Position numbers and translations under genes: made by a program
Assembly: GCA_037576215.1 (NCBI GenBank)
Contig: JBANDB010000017.1
Coordinates: 124,001-188,000, forward strand
DNA: 64,000 nt
Source: Armillaria gallica
Lineage: Eukaryota; Basidiomycota; Agaricomycetes; Agaricales; Physalacriaceae
Reading direction: 5' to 3'
Notes under the pieces: model-generated
Told to the model about the DNA's origin: nothing
Seen by the model: the letters and a program-made list of their open reading frames with translations, nothing else
The model's database searches: none
Shown here: positions 10,901 through 23,427 of the stretch, piece by piece
How positions within the stretch are numbered: the first letter of the stretch is position 1
How the letters are laid out: every line of letters starts with the position of its first letter

Positions 10901-12925
10901 ATGACATCTTCCAGTCATCTAGCTGAGGGTGGCCCTGAAGGTTTAATGACATCTTCAGTCCGTATTTTTATAATCTACTGACTCGTACCCAGCTCTTCGT
11001 GCTCTCTTCAACGCTATCGAACCCGGCGCCGACAAAAACCTCTCTCCGGAGGCCCTTCAACGTCTGTCTGAGAAACTAACTGAGTTCTCAGGAGCCGTGG
11101 ATGCCGCAAAAGATACCTTGAATGCAAACAGTGGGGGTGAGGTATGTTCACGCTGGATAGAGCGAAATAGCTGCTAATGAACAGTTATACAGCCGCACCT
11201 AAATGAAGAAGGCCTCCCCATTATCGATATCAACGAGCCTGATCTCGAGGTTGGATCATCTTCGGATGTACCGTTAGCTGAACCCGATCTCATTCCACTA
11301 TCCTCACTGTCTCCTGGAGAACTTGAAGTCCGGAAACGCGAACGGGATCGGATATTGGATATGCTGGAGACGGAAGAGGAAATGTTGGAACGAAAAACGA
11401 AGGAGGTAGCAACAGAACGGAGGCGCGAGACTCTCCAGAACATGAAGGAAGCCAGCCGTGAAGGGGTTAAGGATTTTACCCAAACGCGAGAAATGCAGAA
11501 GAAGATGGGGAAAGCACTGCTGCGTAACATGGCCGAAGCCAGGGAGAAGGAAGCAAAAGAGAAGATGGAGAGAGAGGCGGAAGATTTGAAGAAGGAAAAG
11601 GCGAAGGCGAAGAAAGGTCCTCAAAAGACAGTTACGTTTGCTGAACCCGAGAAAGAGGAGGACGAGGAGGAGGCGGCGGAACCGATGCATGAATGGGGCG
11701 ACGTGGCTCAAGGAAGACTGACCTCGGCCAAACGACCCACACTGCTTTCAAAATTGAATGACAGCACTCTCCCCATGAAGATGTCAGTGGTCGAGCGAGC
11801 GCCCGGCCAGTCAAACCCACCTCCAGAGCCGCCCCAAATTCTGGCTGACTCTGATGACGAATCTGAGCCTCCGCTATCTGAAGGCGGGTCGTCATCGGAT
11901 AATCCTTCTGATGGAGACGAAGAAGTGGAAGAAGGTTTCGATATGGATTATGCCCAGCACCAACGCGAGATTGCCTTGGAGTACCACAAGAAACGACAGA
12001 CCATTGGCCACGACGTCTCTCTGGCCATGCGTTCACATACACACGAAGAAGACGAGGATGTAAGGCCAAGTTTGTCATTTTTACCGTTGTTCATTGAAAT
12101 CATAATATTTAGCAGGAACAACCAAGCAGTTCTGCACCCAGGAAGAAAACACCATTATCACATTTCAAGTCCGAACGACTCGCATCCTCCTATGGCGCTT
12201 CTTCCCCCTCATCATCATCATCTCCTGCGTCTCAATCGCTTGGCGCTGCCGTCCTCCCTGTGTCAGGCGCAGAGACCCTACGCAACGCCGTCCGCATAGG
12301 CAAGCTCGACTCGGACAACCGGCTCGTGGGAGGAGCGGAGAGCGACAGCGAGGGAGACAACGAGGCAGTCCAGGAAATCATCCGGCTCCTTGAGAAGGGC
12401 GAAGCGTACAATGCCGGACCGAGCAAGACCCAGGGTAGCAGTACGAAAGGCTCCATCCTCCCCGAAAACCTCCCCCCACTATTACCAAAAACGAAACCGT
12501 CCAAGTTCAAGGCTGCACGGTCGCAGGCTGGGAGGCCTGCTACGCCTTCGTCTCCGAGTGATTCATCCACGCCTGTATCGAAGGTACAGAGGTCGTCACC
12601 CAAGCTCCCACCTGCCGCTACAAATGTTTTTCCCTCCACGGCCATGGACTCGCCGTCTTTCCCTGCAGGAGACGTGATGTCCATGATTGTCGAGTCGCCC
12701 TCTTTCCCACAGCCTCAAACAGCACCGACATCGCGTCCCACAGTGATGTCTGCAGTAAGGGAGTCATCTCAGCCTCAGAGGAGAGAGTCATCTCGTCCTC
12801 AAAGGCCACCTACTGTAGTGCCTGTGTCTTCTATGGTGAAAGAAGCCAATCCATCGGGAAATCAACCGGTTGCAGAACGCAAACCCCCCAAGAAAGTATC
12901 GAGATTCATGGCGGAGAGATCGTAG
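10901..12925 (+). CDS. URI/Bud27-like protein with DUF3835 C-terminus
   Basis: Resembles unconventional prefoldin RPB5 interactor (Bud27), a chaperone-like factor linked to RNA polymerase assembly and translation. Four exons fit: 10901-10940, 10993-11141, 11193-12059 and about 12113-12925. The N-terminal part has helical segments (LRALFNAIEPGADKN; EALQRLSEKLTEFSG) in place of a full prefoldin beta-hairpin. It continues with PHLNEEGLPIIDINEPD, a long charged coiled coil with the KKGPQKTVTFAEP motif, acidic serine-rich stretches and a Ser/Pro-rich tail. The extreme C-terminus, KPPKKVSRFMAERS, is the recognisable DUF3835/Bud27 signature. Homology rests on this tail plus architecture, so the exact orthology is inferred. 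Confidence 0.75.
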
Positions 12926-13305
12926 TTTTCTTTAGCATTACTTACTGTTTGTATCATACGTCGCAACTAATCTAACAAGTTCACACCCGCACAGGCTTGA
13001 GATTCATTATCTTCCGGCTTAGGATATGGGCGCTTACTGGTAACAACTTGCCTGCAAATGAAACCGAGCTATGTATCAGAACATGGGGTATATGACTTTT
13101 CGGGGTTTGATTCGACTGTCTGTCGTAGACTAAGATACAAATGCAAGTGTGATATTGAACATTGGAGCAATAGATGCGAGAGTTGTAAAGTGAAGTATAA
13201 AGAGAGCCTTGGCGATAAATTCGTACGTAATCTACGGGTCACCACGGGTGTTTGAGGGGAATAACCCATTGTTGCAAAGTTGGAAAGATGTCGAATGTCT
13301 ACATG
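12926..13305. other. Convergent 3' intergenic stretch
   Basis: Between the 3' ends of the URI-like and kinase genes. Short frames only; nothing recognisable. Confidence 0.5.
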
Positions 13306-16300
13306 CTACCATCGCTTAACCATGTCTTCGAGTTCCGAAACGACTTCAGACATGGTTGGGCGTTTCTCGTGTTCGTGGGCCCACATGCGTTCGATGAGAT
13401 CGACGACATCAGGACACCACTGTTTTCGAAGACCGGATATCGAAGGACTACATTGGGTGCATCGTTAGCTAGAGACCTAGCAAAGCAACATCGTAAAACA
13501 TACCGTTGGCGTTTTGTTCCTACGATCTCATAGATTGCATGTTCGTTCATGCCCTAAGTGATACATTCAGTATAGGTGGAAATCGTGTAGATGAAAGCGA
13601 TGAGTACCTCCCAAGGGAACTTCTTGGCCGGCTGATGCCATTGGAGCATCTCCCAATACACCATAGCACAAGAAAAGACGTCGACTTTATGATTGTACTT
13701 GGGATGGGCATGCCATAGCTCTGGAGCCTGCCAGTTGACCGTGCCGACTAGGCTCCGAACCATGGATCGAGTAGATTGCTTGACCTTAGCCAGACCAAAG
13801 TCGGCGATTTTAGCAATCCCTTTCGATGTGATGAGAATATTCGAAGATTTGCAGTCCCGATGGATGACAGACGGCTTTCTGAGATGGAGGTACTCTAGAC
13901 CCCGCGCGATGTCTAACATCATAACCAACTAACGGACATATTCAACGTCTGGGCTAAATATGAGAACAACGCGACACTTACAACTTTATGCAAGGAGGGT
14001 GGGTGGACGTTACGAATATAATCAAATAGATCGCCGTTCGAACAAAGCTCGCTGATCATCATAACCGGAACTTCTTTGGTATTCTCGGGAACGCTGACAC
14101 CAAGCTGTCGATAGAAATCAACATATGATGCACAGTGGCATGACAAATAACATACGAAACGAACTATGTTCGGATGGTCAAAGCCTCCAAGCAATTTCAG
14201 TTCCTTGATATCCACTAGCACAAGATCAGTACATCACAGAAAACCCATAGCTGACAACTTACTGGCAGTGAGCTGTCCTCGGAATTCTGATATAGCGATT
14301 CTCCTACCCTTGAATTTGCCTATGAAAACATCCTTGAACCCGCCGCTGCCAATCTTCTCCAGTTTCTGTAGCTTTTCAGGAGGAATCTCCCGGTCCTCCA
14401 AGCCGAGTGTACCAAGGTCCAACTCCAGTTCGGGCTCTTGGGACACCTGCGGAGTACGCGGCTCGTCTGTATGGACACGCTCAGAGTGAAGGAGAACGGG
14501 CGAGGAGACGGTGTCAGAACTATTGAGCCTACGTCGCCGCCGCTTGATGGTGGACGGTGGGCGCACGGTACCAGAGGAAGACCTCGATGAGATCGATTGC
14601 TTATCCCGCCATTGGAGGAGTGCTTCTGCAAGCTGAGGTTTAGTACCTACAGGCTCTAAGTCGCGGACTTCACATAGGCGAACGAGGTCGTTTCTCCGCA
14701 AACGGACAAGGGTCTTTGTTGTAGCAACGGTAAGATCGACTAAGAAGCAAGTTAGAACTCGTCATGTAGGATGTCATAACAAGAGGAATACCGTCATCAT
14801 CTTCCTCATCGCCGTCCTCACCGCCCTCCGATTCTCCCTCTTCTTCATCGGTGTCGCCTTCAGCATCTATATCGATGTCTTCGACATCAATGTCCTGATC
14901 CTCATCATCTTCTACCAAAGAATCAACATCCATGTCCTCCTCTTCCTCCTCCTCTTCCTCTTCCTCGCCTACAACCTTCCCATTGCGTAATCTTCGGGGC
15001 TCAACAGCGATGGTGACTTCATCGTCATCTTCACCTTCGGCATCCTCCTCTCCTTCCTCCTCAGCACCCGATTCTTCATCAGCATCCTCTTCCGCCTCAT
15101 CAATATCCTCTTCTCCCTCAGCGTCGTCCTCGTCCTCGTCGTCTCCATCGCTAGCAGTACCCTCGCGTCCAGGTCTGGAGCGAAGTCGACGTCGTAAAGG
15201 TGTCCTTCGTCTATAAGATGGTGCGGGTGAGGGAGAGGCGGTGGAAATGAGCTCATCCACTTCTTCTGTCTCTGCATCATCATCATCATCGCTCACACTG
15301 ATATCTGGGATCGCGTTCTCATCTTCCTCCTCCTCCTCCTCCTCCTCTTCTTCCTCTTCCTCCTCCCCCTCCTCAGTTTCGGACTCTTTTAGGCTTGCGA
15401 TCCGTCCCTTCGCCTGGCGCATAGGAGTCACTCTCCGTGCATCCTGGGTTCCTGCATCCTTCTCACGCTCCCTCTCCTTGTCCCTGCTTCTCAACCGACG
15501 AGGACTAGGTTCAGGGCGGGTACTCAAAGAAGATTCTAGATCTTCTAGTTCAGTTAGATCACTTTCTTCTTCCAATGACGTATGCGACTTGAGCGGTTGT
15601 GATGGCTGGGCGTCGAATTCAACCTGCTTGCCCTTCCCTTTACTTGACCTGTGAGTCCGGACTGGCGATGGTATTGAGGCCGAAGCTTGTGGTGCAGCTT
15701 CAGTGGAAACTTTTCGTGAGCGCAGACGAGTCACGGGAGGGGTCTGCACAGACGAGGACGTGGACGCAAGCGGCGATGAACGAGTTGAGGCAGTGCGCCT
15801 ACTAATAGACTATCAGAGACGCTGTAAAAAGGGTTTATGATCTTCTCACCGAGTCGCATTACTTCCGGAAGATCCACCACTACCTTTTCTAGAATTTCTT
15901 CTGTACGTATGCGACGCTGCAGTGTTAACTGCAACGTCCCCGTGAAAAGTTCCCATGGACAAACTTCTACCCTTGACGGGTCTGCCTCGAGTCTTTCCTA
16001 AGTCGTTCGTCGTAGCGCGACGACGAAGATTCCCGATGGGGACATAAGGTAGTCCCCGGGCATCATCCGTTTCATTTTCAGCGACATTGCCCTCGTCGGA
16101 TGAATAGTCGCTTGAATTGCCTTGCCCGGGAGGAGAGGATGGAGGTAACGATGCAATGTCATCTCGAGCCGCAATGATAGCGTCGACAATGTCCGATTTG
16201 GTCAGTTGTTCTGCATCTTCAGATAGGCCAGTGAGGGCATATAACCGCACGAGTTCGTCTTTGCGAAGGCGAAGTAGTTGGTTAGGTGGTGCAGAATTGA

Positions 16301-16922
16301 TAAGGTGGTCATCGGCTAGATAGGTCAAAATGAGTCTACGGCCTTCTTGGCTAACAGATACAGCACACATACTGGACTCCTCACTCTCTTCGTCAACTTC
16401 ATCAATCTGCTCTTCTTCGCCGCTTTCGGAATCTGAATTACGTGATATGGACCATGGGGCGGCGCTGTCGATATCCATAGAGCTAGCATCGCTCTCATCG
16501 CTGATAAACTCCCTTCGACGTTCATAGCTGCTCCTAAGCCTCTTCCGCACTCCCAAGCCACGCGTCGGACGGCCGCTGTTTTGCGCGTTTTCATTGCTGC
16601 CCGCGACGCGTTTACGTTTCGAACCAACACAAGGGTCTGCTTGTCTCCCGATATGCATTTCTAGGGCGCCCTTTTGATTCGTGAATACACGAGAAGGGAG
16701 GCGGCGAAGATTGGGCTGCAAAGGAACCAAAACAGGACGTGACTCTGTGGATGATGTCGAACCACGCAACGGCCTATATCCAACGGATGGGTCCAAATGC
16801 AAATTGTTGTTTCGCCTCCGGGAGCCGGGAGAAAGTCGCAGAGGGTACTTTTTGCGCGCCAGAGGGGGTGAACTTGCCGAGGACTCGTTCACTGTCTGAG
16901 GCGAAGGACGACGGTGGGCCAT
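13306..16922 (-). CDS. SAP-domain/acidic/TKL-type protein kinase with displaced lysine
   Basis: Long multi-exon gene. From the N-terminus: a basic Ser/Arg/Pro-rich region starting [11 protein letters not shown]; a SAP-like helix pair ([18 protein letters not shown]); a second basic linker; a very long Glu/Asp-rich tract; a second SAP-like motif ([17 protein letters not shown]); then a kinase domain. The kinase has [10 protein letters not shown] (glycine loop), [74 protein letters not shown] and a terminal lobe with [15 protein letters not shown] and [15 protein letters not shown] and DFG are intact, but the beta-3 VAIK lysine is replaced (RIAISEF), and the only nearby lysine is in the glycine loop. 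SAP motifs and acidic tracts suggest a nuclear, chromatin-associated role; this is inference. Treating it as one gene rather than two rests on continuous splice signals; the junctions inside the acidic part are least certain. Confidence 0.75.
14935..14968. repeat. TCC/TTC trinucleotide tract, coding (poly-Glu)
   Basis: Interrupted CCT/CTT triplet run that encodes a run of about ten glutamates in the acidic region of the minus-strand kinase. Length polymorphism is likely but would stay in frame. Confidence 0.75.
15321..15374. repeat. TCC/TTC trinucleotide tract, coding (poly-Glu)
   Basis: About 18 near-perfect pyrimidine triplets coding for a glutamate run in the same kinase gene. The opposite strand reads as a spurious poly-serine frame. 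Confidence 0.8.
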
Positions 16923-17412
16923 AACAAGAACCGACGACCATGCAAAGCGACAGCTTGGACTGCTCGGCGCACGCTCCACTGACTAGAACGGGGGAACGAA
17001 GGGCAAAATAGCGCGCAGAATGTCGTCGACAACAACGAGTCGGTGGCAGGCGAACAACATGCACAAACAGAGTTGTCCAAACTGGCCACGTGACAATCGG
17101 GCAACCGTCGGCAATTTCCATTCTCAGACTTAACGGCGGTCCGCGACGTTCAATACTGCGCTGACCTCAAGAACACTTGAATCTCTTCTTTGACTGTGAT
17201 TTGACATAACAACGTTAGGGTACCCCTTGACTGTGCATCCGAAAATGGGCATTATGCTCCTGAACAACGGACAATGGACAATAAGCTGTTGCTTCTTGGT
17301 TGCTTTTCACAGTACTTTGCTAATTTTTCGAATTCAAAAAATTACTTCTTCGAACTATATCTTCTGCCTTCCTCCCGTCCTACTTCCCCCTATCCTCTCT
17401 CCAGCTCTCCAT
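16923..17412. other. Divergent intergenic region, kinase / DUF6593 gene
   Basis: About 490 bp separating two start codons pointing away from each other. Frames running in from the DUF6593 side (about 17227) lack a supporting motif and are best read as 5' leader. Both promoters are expected here; no clear TATA box was seen. Confidence 0.5.
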
Positions 17413-18218
17413 ATGATCCTCAAATTCTCTAACCCCGATTTTTTCCAAAGTCCCTTGGTTGACGTTGACACCGGGGAGTTGGTTTACACCATCACGACGC
17501 TGCATGATGCTGCAGATCAAGACAAGCTTAGGGTTCTCTTGAACAACCCCCTGGGGAAAACACTCTCAAAAATTATTTGGACGAAACCCGATCCTTTGAT
17601 GTTATTCAACTTCCAACGACTGAATAACGTCCCGGCGGTTATCGACCAGGACGGCGTTCAAGAGATAGAAGTAGCCTTTGAGTGAGTGGCATTCATAACT
17701 TTTCCCGTGCGTTCACCCACCATAAATTTCCAGAAACGGCTTGATTCCTTTCTGCACTCGATTTGATACCGAATACTTTTGGAACGTTGGGGTGGACTCT
17801 CTGACGGTAGGCACCTTGTGATCCGAACATGGTACGGCACCATAGCGTTTTCTTTACAGCTTTATGATGTCGATTCGGATACGACGAAGGGACAGTTCCA
17901 TTTCAACTGCTCCTACCGCCCGGACGCTCCCAAAAGGTTTACCCCTGCAATAGGACCGTTAGGGCACCATTACCTAGAATTTCAGTCTCATGATCTCACC
18001 CATGACACTGAAATCATATGTGCGTCCTGAGTTTCTTGGACGATGTGATCCAAATGTACTTACTGCGCTGTCTAGTAACGTTCTTGCTCCTTGAAGTCTA
18101 CCGCAGAGGAGTGTTCCACATTTCTTGGCCGATACTCACCTTCAAAAATAAGGAGAGTATACATCTGAAGAAGAAAATGGACGCCTGGAGGTCTCGTAAC
18201 AAATGGCGCCACACATGA
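17413..18218 (+). CDS. DUF6593 family protein
   Basis: Small basidiomycete-restricted family of unknown function. Start chosen at MILKFSNPDFFQSPLVDV, where the family's N-terminal beta-strand signature begins (V-D, then L-V-Y-T-I-T). Four exons are supported. Exon 1 ends near VAFE with a GTGAGT donor. A second exon encodes NGLIPFCTRFDTEYFWNVG. A third begins LYDVDSDTTKGQFHF. A last one is joined by a GTGCGT donor and a TGTCTAG acceptor, giving LTFLLLEVYRRG and a basic tail ending RNKWRHT. The hydrophobic FLLLE segment just before the end is typical of the family. Cellular role unknown. Confidence 0.75.
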
Positions 18219-18633
18219 ACGTTCCTGCATCTCGTCTTTTACTGTGTCTGTCAGCCTCGAGGAAAGTCTGTGACCACGATATTATGCGTAGATACCTTTG
18301 GAAGTATTCCCCCGCTCTCCTTCTCAGAGTGAAGAATGAGGCAGTTCAGACTCGGATCAAACCCCCGGAGTAGTATTTGCTATCGTAGGCACACTTTGGC
18401 AAAATACACAGCCGAACAATAACATTTATCACGGTATGGATACATTCAGGGAATTTCACAGGATTGAATGGAACTATGAATACGACGGAGATAAGCTAGC
18501 ACACCTATTTGAAACAGCCTGATTCGATAGGTAGATAAACACAGATACAAACGAACCGGTCTTTTGAGGAGAGAATAAGCACATAGAACACAACGAGCAA
18601 AGCAGTCATACCGAGATATATTGAAAATCCATT
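18219..18633. other. Convergent 3' intergenic stretch
   Basis: Between the DUF6593 and Mss4 3' ends. The minus-strand frame running through this region is read-through beyond the Mss4 stop. Nothing else is seen. Confidence 0.5.
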
Positions 18634-19317
18634 CACTCGATATATCTGTATCCAACACGGGAGCATGCAAGCCAAAACTCCTTTCCGCCCTCTTCACACC
18701 AACCAATTGGACCAAGGTCGCATTCGGCGCATGAAAGTAGTTTAATCTTCTTTCCTGAAAAGAGAAATAAACAAAATGAATGGCTTTTTTTGGCTTGGAC
18801 TGCTCACCATTGGGAGAGAGCGGTACAGAATCAACAGTCTTTGAGAATCCTATATTATCGAACTCCATCGGCGTCGGGCCAACGAGCCACCACGATGATT
18901 TCTCAGGAGCTTCCGGGATCGGGAGCATCAAAGGGTGCAACTCCAAATGACTGGGTTGCATCTATAAACCGGTCGGAAATTTTCAAGGATGCAGAAGTCG
19001 ATTCCACTGACCTGGACAGCTTCTCGCTCTTCAAGACGAGCCACTCCTTCCCTCAGGATGATACTGCGACATTCATCCCTAGGGCATACAAGCTGGTATT
19101 TGTTTGTCAACATATCTGGATAATCGCCGATAGCGTAGTGCTTGTGCGAAACATCAGCGACGCCATTCTCAAACGTCGTGAACAGCCTAAGTGGTGGCGT
19201 TGGTCGAGTCGGGCTGCACCCACGCAGAGCTGCCAATACAGCCGGAGAAAGATTTTGGTCGGATTGATCTATAGGTTCGAAGGGCGTCATAATTGGCTGA
19301 TCATGAGAGTCAGACAT
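18634..19317 (-). CDS. Mss4-family protein (Rab-interacting factor, Dss4-like)
   Basis: Mss4/Dss4 proteins bind nucleotide-free Rab GTPases of the secretory pathway and carry a zinc site. The zinc knuckles are visible: YQLVCPRDECRSIILREGVA in the first exon and LLSCAECDLGPIGW in the last, followed by the family end motif EFWLACSRVGYR. A middle exon encodes the insert LPIPEAPEKSSWWLVGPTPM, with the Trp-Trp-x-Val/Gly feature and the PMEFDNIGFSK interface. The start ATG at 19317 opens MSDSHDQPIM. The frame that continues past the last intron donor ends in unrelated sequence, so splicing near 18730-18760 is required. It is head-to-head with CTF18. Confidence 0.88.
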
Positions 19318-19438
19318 GGTAGATGCTGGCGATAACTGTTGGTGAAGGGTGCAGTACAGGCACGAATCCGGCAATTGCTTCCGTTGACGATGCTGTCAGT
19401 GTGACAGACGCGTGACAGGCGCGTCGTTCTCCTCCACC
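19318..19438. promoter_or_regulatory. Bidirectional promoter, Mss4 / CTF18
   Basis: Only about 120 bp lies between the two divergent start codons, so transcription of both genes must start within it. It contains a paired GACAGACGCGTGACAGGCGCG element at about 19402-19422 with two ACGCG/GGCGCG cores. In fungi ACGCGT elements (MCB) are cell-cycle G1/S boxes, which would suit CTF18; this is a suggestion only. Confidence 0.5.
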
Positions 19439-22400
19439 ATGGCGTCTGCGACCTCCTTCATACCCAACGGCCTTTTGAGCTTGTCAAGCGCGGCAAATAT
19501 TCTCACTGATGAAAGCGAGGCTCCAATTGCGGGACCTTCGTCTCTGCGAGCTCCTGCTCTAACCACGTTCGCCACATCAACGGTGGAGGCGTCGCTGCCA
19601 GCTACGGAATCGAGTGCAGAAAGTGCATTACAAGAGTTGGTCAGTGGTATTGATGCCTTAAAGGACATGGAGTCTTTCTTGGACGTTATTGGGACAGGTG
19701 TGTTATCATTACAGACTATCTCTCCCCAGTCGTCTAATTCTGTACAGGCGCAAGTACATCACCAGCATTAGACACGCCAATGTTCCAGTCTAATGGACTT
19801 CTGTCTTCTAACAACAGTGAAAGCCTGCTATCTGGTGTGTTGTAGTCTCTGTTCCTTTCGTTTTGCTAACGAGTATCAGACCCATTCATCTCGACTGGAC
19901 TTCTATCTGGCAGCTTGAACTCACAAGGTGCGGTTTATGTCTTGCACGCATTTAAAAAACCCTCTCAATTCTGGCAATAAAGATGATGATCTACCGCAAC
20001 TCCCCGAAGCTTCCGACGTTCACCACACACATTCAAAAAGCACAGCGCCTTCTCCTCATTTCGAACAGTCCACGTCCAAATTCACTCTGAAGGCAAGAAC
20101 GTTTGATGGTCGGACCGTCTTTATTAGGCGCAAACACAAACCTTCTCGGGACACGTCAGTAAGTGGCCAAACATTTCGCCCTGTATTTTACTGATCACGT
20201 TGTCAGAAAACGACAACTTTGTCCGCCAAAGGAATCGGTAACTTGCTTGATGTGCCCATACATCGACTTCTCGATAATCTTTCCAGGGAGAAAGCGATAG
20301 AACTCAGCGAGCGGTGAGTGTACCAATCGGAACGACTAGAAGCGTCCTAATAGATCATCTTTCAAAGCCAACGACCCTCACACTCGAGTCACGCGACCGA
20401 ACACACGCTATGGGTGGACCGTTATCGACCTCAGCGATTCACAGACCTCATGGGCAATGAACGCGTCGCCAGGGAGATATTATCCTGGGTGAAGCAGTGG
20501 GATTGGTGTGTGTTTGGAAAGAGCAAGGGAAAGAAACGCGTACGAGATGGCGACGAGAATGTCGATTTTGAAGACGAGTATCATCGTCCCAAAGAGAAGG
20601 TTTGCTGCAGACCTTCGCTTATAACCATGTCTTGACATATGTCACAGATCATGTTGTTATCCGGTCCTCCAGGATTAGGGAAAACTACAATGGCTCATGT
20701 CATTGCCCGTCAAGCCGGATATGAAGTCGTGGAAATTAATGCTAGGTACGACAGCCTAACTGACTCATACAGCCTTCTTAGTTTAAATGCCGTAGTGACG
20801 CTCGTTCCGGACAAATTGTCGATGATCGAATACGACCTACCCTCGAATCTGGTTCCACTGTCGGCAGTTCAAAACCAGTATTGGTCGTCATTGATGAGAT
20901 TGACGGGGCCACGGGTGCGGGAGAGAATGTCAGGATTTTCTTTGTGACCAGATTGATGTCCATCTCAAACCTCTCTGTAGACGTCGAGCTTCATCTACAA
21001 ACTTATTCAATTGGCTTTTGATAAACCACGGAAAAAAGGTGGGAAGGTCCACTTGTCACTATTGCTTTAGCTAACCTTCTAGCTAGCGCGCGCAGGACAA
21101 CAGCGGGATCCAAATGCCAAACGGCCTATATTGCGCCCAATCATATGCATCTGCAACGACATCAATGCATCCTCGCTTGCGAAACTGCGGCCGCATGCCT
21201 ACCAGATTAGACTGCAAAAACCTGCAGATGTACACACCGTAAAGCGACTTCGACAGGTTTGTGAGCTTGAAGGACTTCGAGCTGATACCCGAGCCCTTTC
21301 TGCTCTTGTAGGGATTTCTAGAGGTGACCTAAGAGGATGCATCAATACTCTTCAGGTAAGTAAACGGCATTGCAGATACAACGGCACTAACATCGTCACA
21401 GTTCATTAAATCCCGCAGGGAAGCTGTAACGGAGGACATCATTCGTAAAGCTACCGTTGGGATGAAGGAAGCAGAGATGTCGGTCATCTCTGCCCTAAAC
21501 GATCTTTTCAGTCCCTTGTCGAAAAGACGCGTAAAGGAGCTGGGCATGGGAGATGAAGAGGAATCTCGTTACGTTGGACGCCTGAGTCGTGTCGTTGAGT
21601 CCTGTGGCAGGGACTCCAGTATTGCCATCGGTAAAGGTTTTCTCGACATTTCAAGAAGGACTGAACTTATGCCGACATACAGGCTGTTTTTCTCACTACG
21701 CTAATCTTCGACAGCATGATGCCGATTTCTCGCGGTATCAAAAAGCTAATGAATGGTTGATGACTTTCGACTGTTTCTCCTCGGCGATGTACACAGAAGG
21801 AGAATTTGCGCTGAGCCAGTATTTGCCGTATACCCTCGCTCCGTTCTATCCCTTGTTTCAAGAACGAGGTGGTCCGCGAGTGGAAAGGGATCAATCAGAC
21901 TGGGAGGTGCGCCAATTATCAGATGTTCACTTTGTCCTCTTCGTGTTAATCTGTAAAATCAGAATGTACAAACTACCAAAGCCAATGAAGAGATTTACAA
22001 GTCTTTGGGACGTGGTTTACACACAGCCAGCACTCATCTCGGGGGCGATTTCCGCCATCTTGTTCACACTCCTATCATGCAATTAGAATTTGCTCCTCTT
22101 TTAAATAGGATTATATCCCCGCCTTTGCGTCCAGTACGTTTGCATTTTTTAATCATCACAAGCTCAACTTATAAGCCACTGTTAGGTTAATTCTCAAATT
22201 ATCAAGCCCGAAGAGCGAGCACTACTAACGCGCCTCGTTCGGATTATGACAAGGCTGGAACTGCGCTTCGTGCAAGAACGAGCAGAAGATGGCCAATTAA
22301 CCTATCGACTTGACCCGTGAGTTAACCTGCCTCTGCGACAGGAATATATTGATACTGAACTCTACCTCTGCAAGACCTATAGATGTTTTTGTCACCTACG

Positions 22401-22964
22401 ACGGGAAACGTACAGCCGATATCAATGTCTCGCGTTACGCTGTTCGACACCTTGTTGCTAAAGAGGTCAGTCTAGGGCATGTCAATGCACTCGGCGGGTA
22501 TACTGATATTGCATAGGTCGATGCCGAATTGACCGCTATGCAAACCGACATCGTTGAAAAAGGGAAGAAAGGGAAGCATGCCAACTTGTTTGACAAAACG
22601 TCAGTACTTGTTATTATCATCTCTTGGATAACCGCTAAAAGATTGAAAGCAGAACAAAGGCACGCACGGATGATCAGTCTTCAGATCCAAATTCTGGTCG
22701 GCCCACGAAACGTGTCAGAACGGAAGAAGTCGATATCGCAGACCGGGTAAGTTGTTTTTGCCTTCGATCGACATCTTGCATTGTCTTATTAATTTCTGCT
22801 AGCCGCCAACAGACTTCTTCGGACGGCTGATCATCCACTCCTCCAGTGGTGTTCAAGGCGCGAATAATAAAACCGTCGAGAAAAAGTTCCGCGTGGCGTA
22901 CAAGTTCGCCGAAGGCAATTCAGCCGCAGTTCGCAAACCTATCAAGGTTGGAGCATTCTTGTAA
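19439..22964 (+). CDS. CTF18: Chromosome transmission fidelity protein 18 (alternative RFC large subunit)
   Basis: AAA+ subunit of the Ctf18-Dcc1-Ctf8-RFC clamp loader, acting on PCNA in sister-chromatid cohesion and with DNA polymerase epsilon. Many short exons. After a poorly conserved N-terminus (MASATSFIPNGLLSL) come LKARTFDGRTVFIRRK, LWVDRYRPQRFTDLMGNERV, the Walker A GPPGLGKTTMAHVIARQAGY, Walker B VLVVIDEIDGATG, RPIICICNDINASSLAKLRP (sensor 1 region) and GISRGDLRGCINTLQ (sensor 2 region). The C-terminal segment carries DFFGRLI and ends KPIKVGAFL, a short Ctf18-specific tail used for Dcc1/Ctf8 binding. The ATG at 19439 lies within ACCATGG, a good start context. Confidence 0.93.
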
Positions 22965-23427
22965 CGGTGAACTTGAAGTGTCGAGGTACTTCCGGCGATG
23001 TGCGCATCAGCCAACCTAGCGTATTTTATGATAAGTATGTAAAAGGTGTATTTATGCTGTATAGGATCTTTGCATGCGGCTAGTAAGGAGTATGAGGATT
23101 ACATGTCAAGTGTGTTCTATTGACTCTGAGGTGTGATTATTCCTTGTGACTTCAAGGAGCCACGTCAGGTAATAAAATTTCCTTCCTTGAGAAATTTACA
23201 GTCCAACCTTGACCCGCATTCAAACTCGGCTGCAAGAGCTAGCACCTTTTCCTTTTTACTGTCTTATATAAGTAAGAGAAACGCGAGGCATTGTTAGGCC
23301 GTATCACGGGCTTGCTTCTCTCTCCATCAAAACAAGCAGCGCCAAATGTATTTGTATTTCTATGTCTACACGAGATATCCACCGAAGGCGTTTTCGTCCT
23401 GATTCTAACACCTCGTGTCTGCTCTTC
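22965..23427. other. Convergent 3' intergenic stretch
   Basis: Between the CTF18 and ABHD11-like 3' ends; no gene seen. Confidence 0.5.

Noticed and set aside
14932..15654. Plus-strand poly-serine frames
   Set aside because: Exact antisense of the poly-Glu/Asp coding tract of the kinase; composition artefact.
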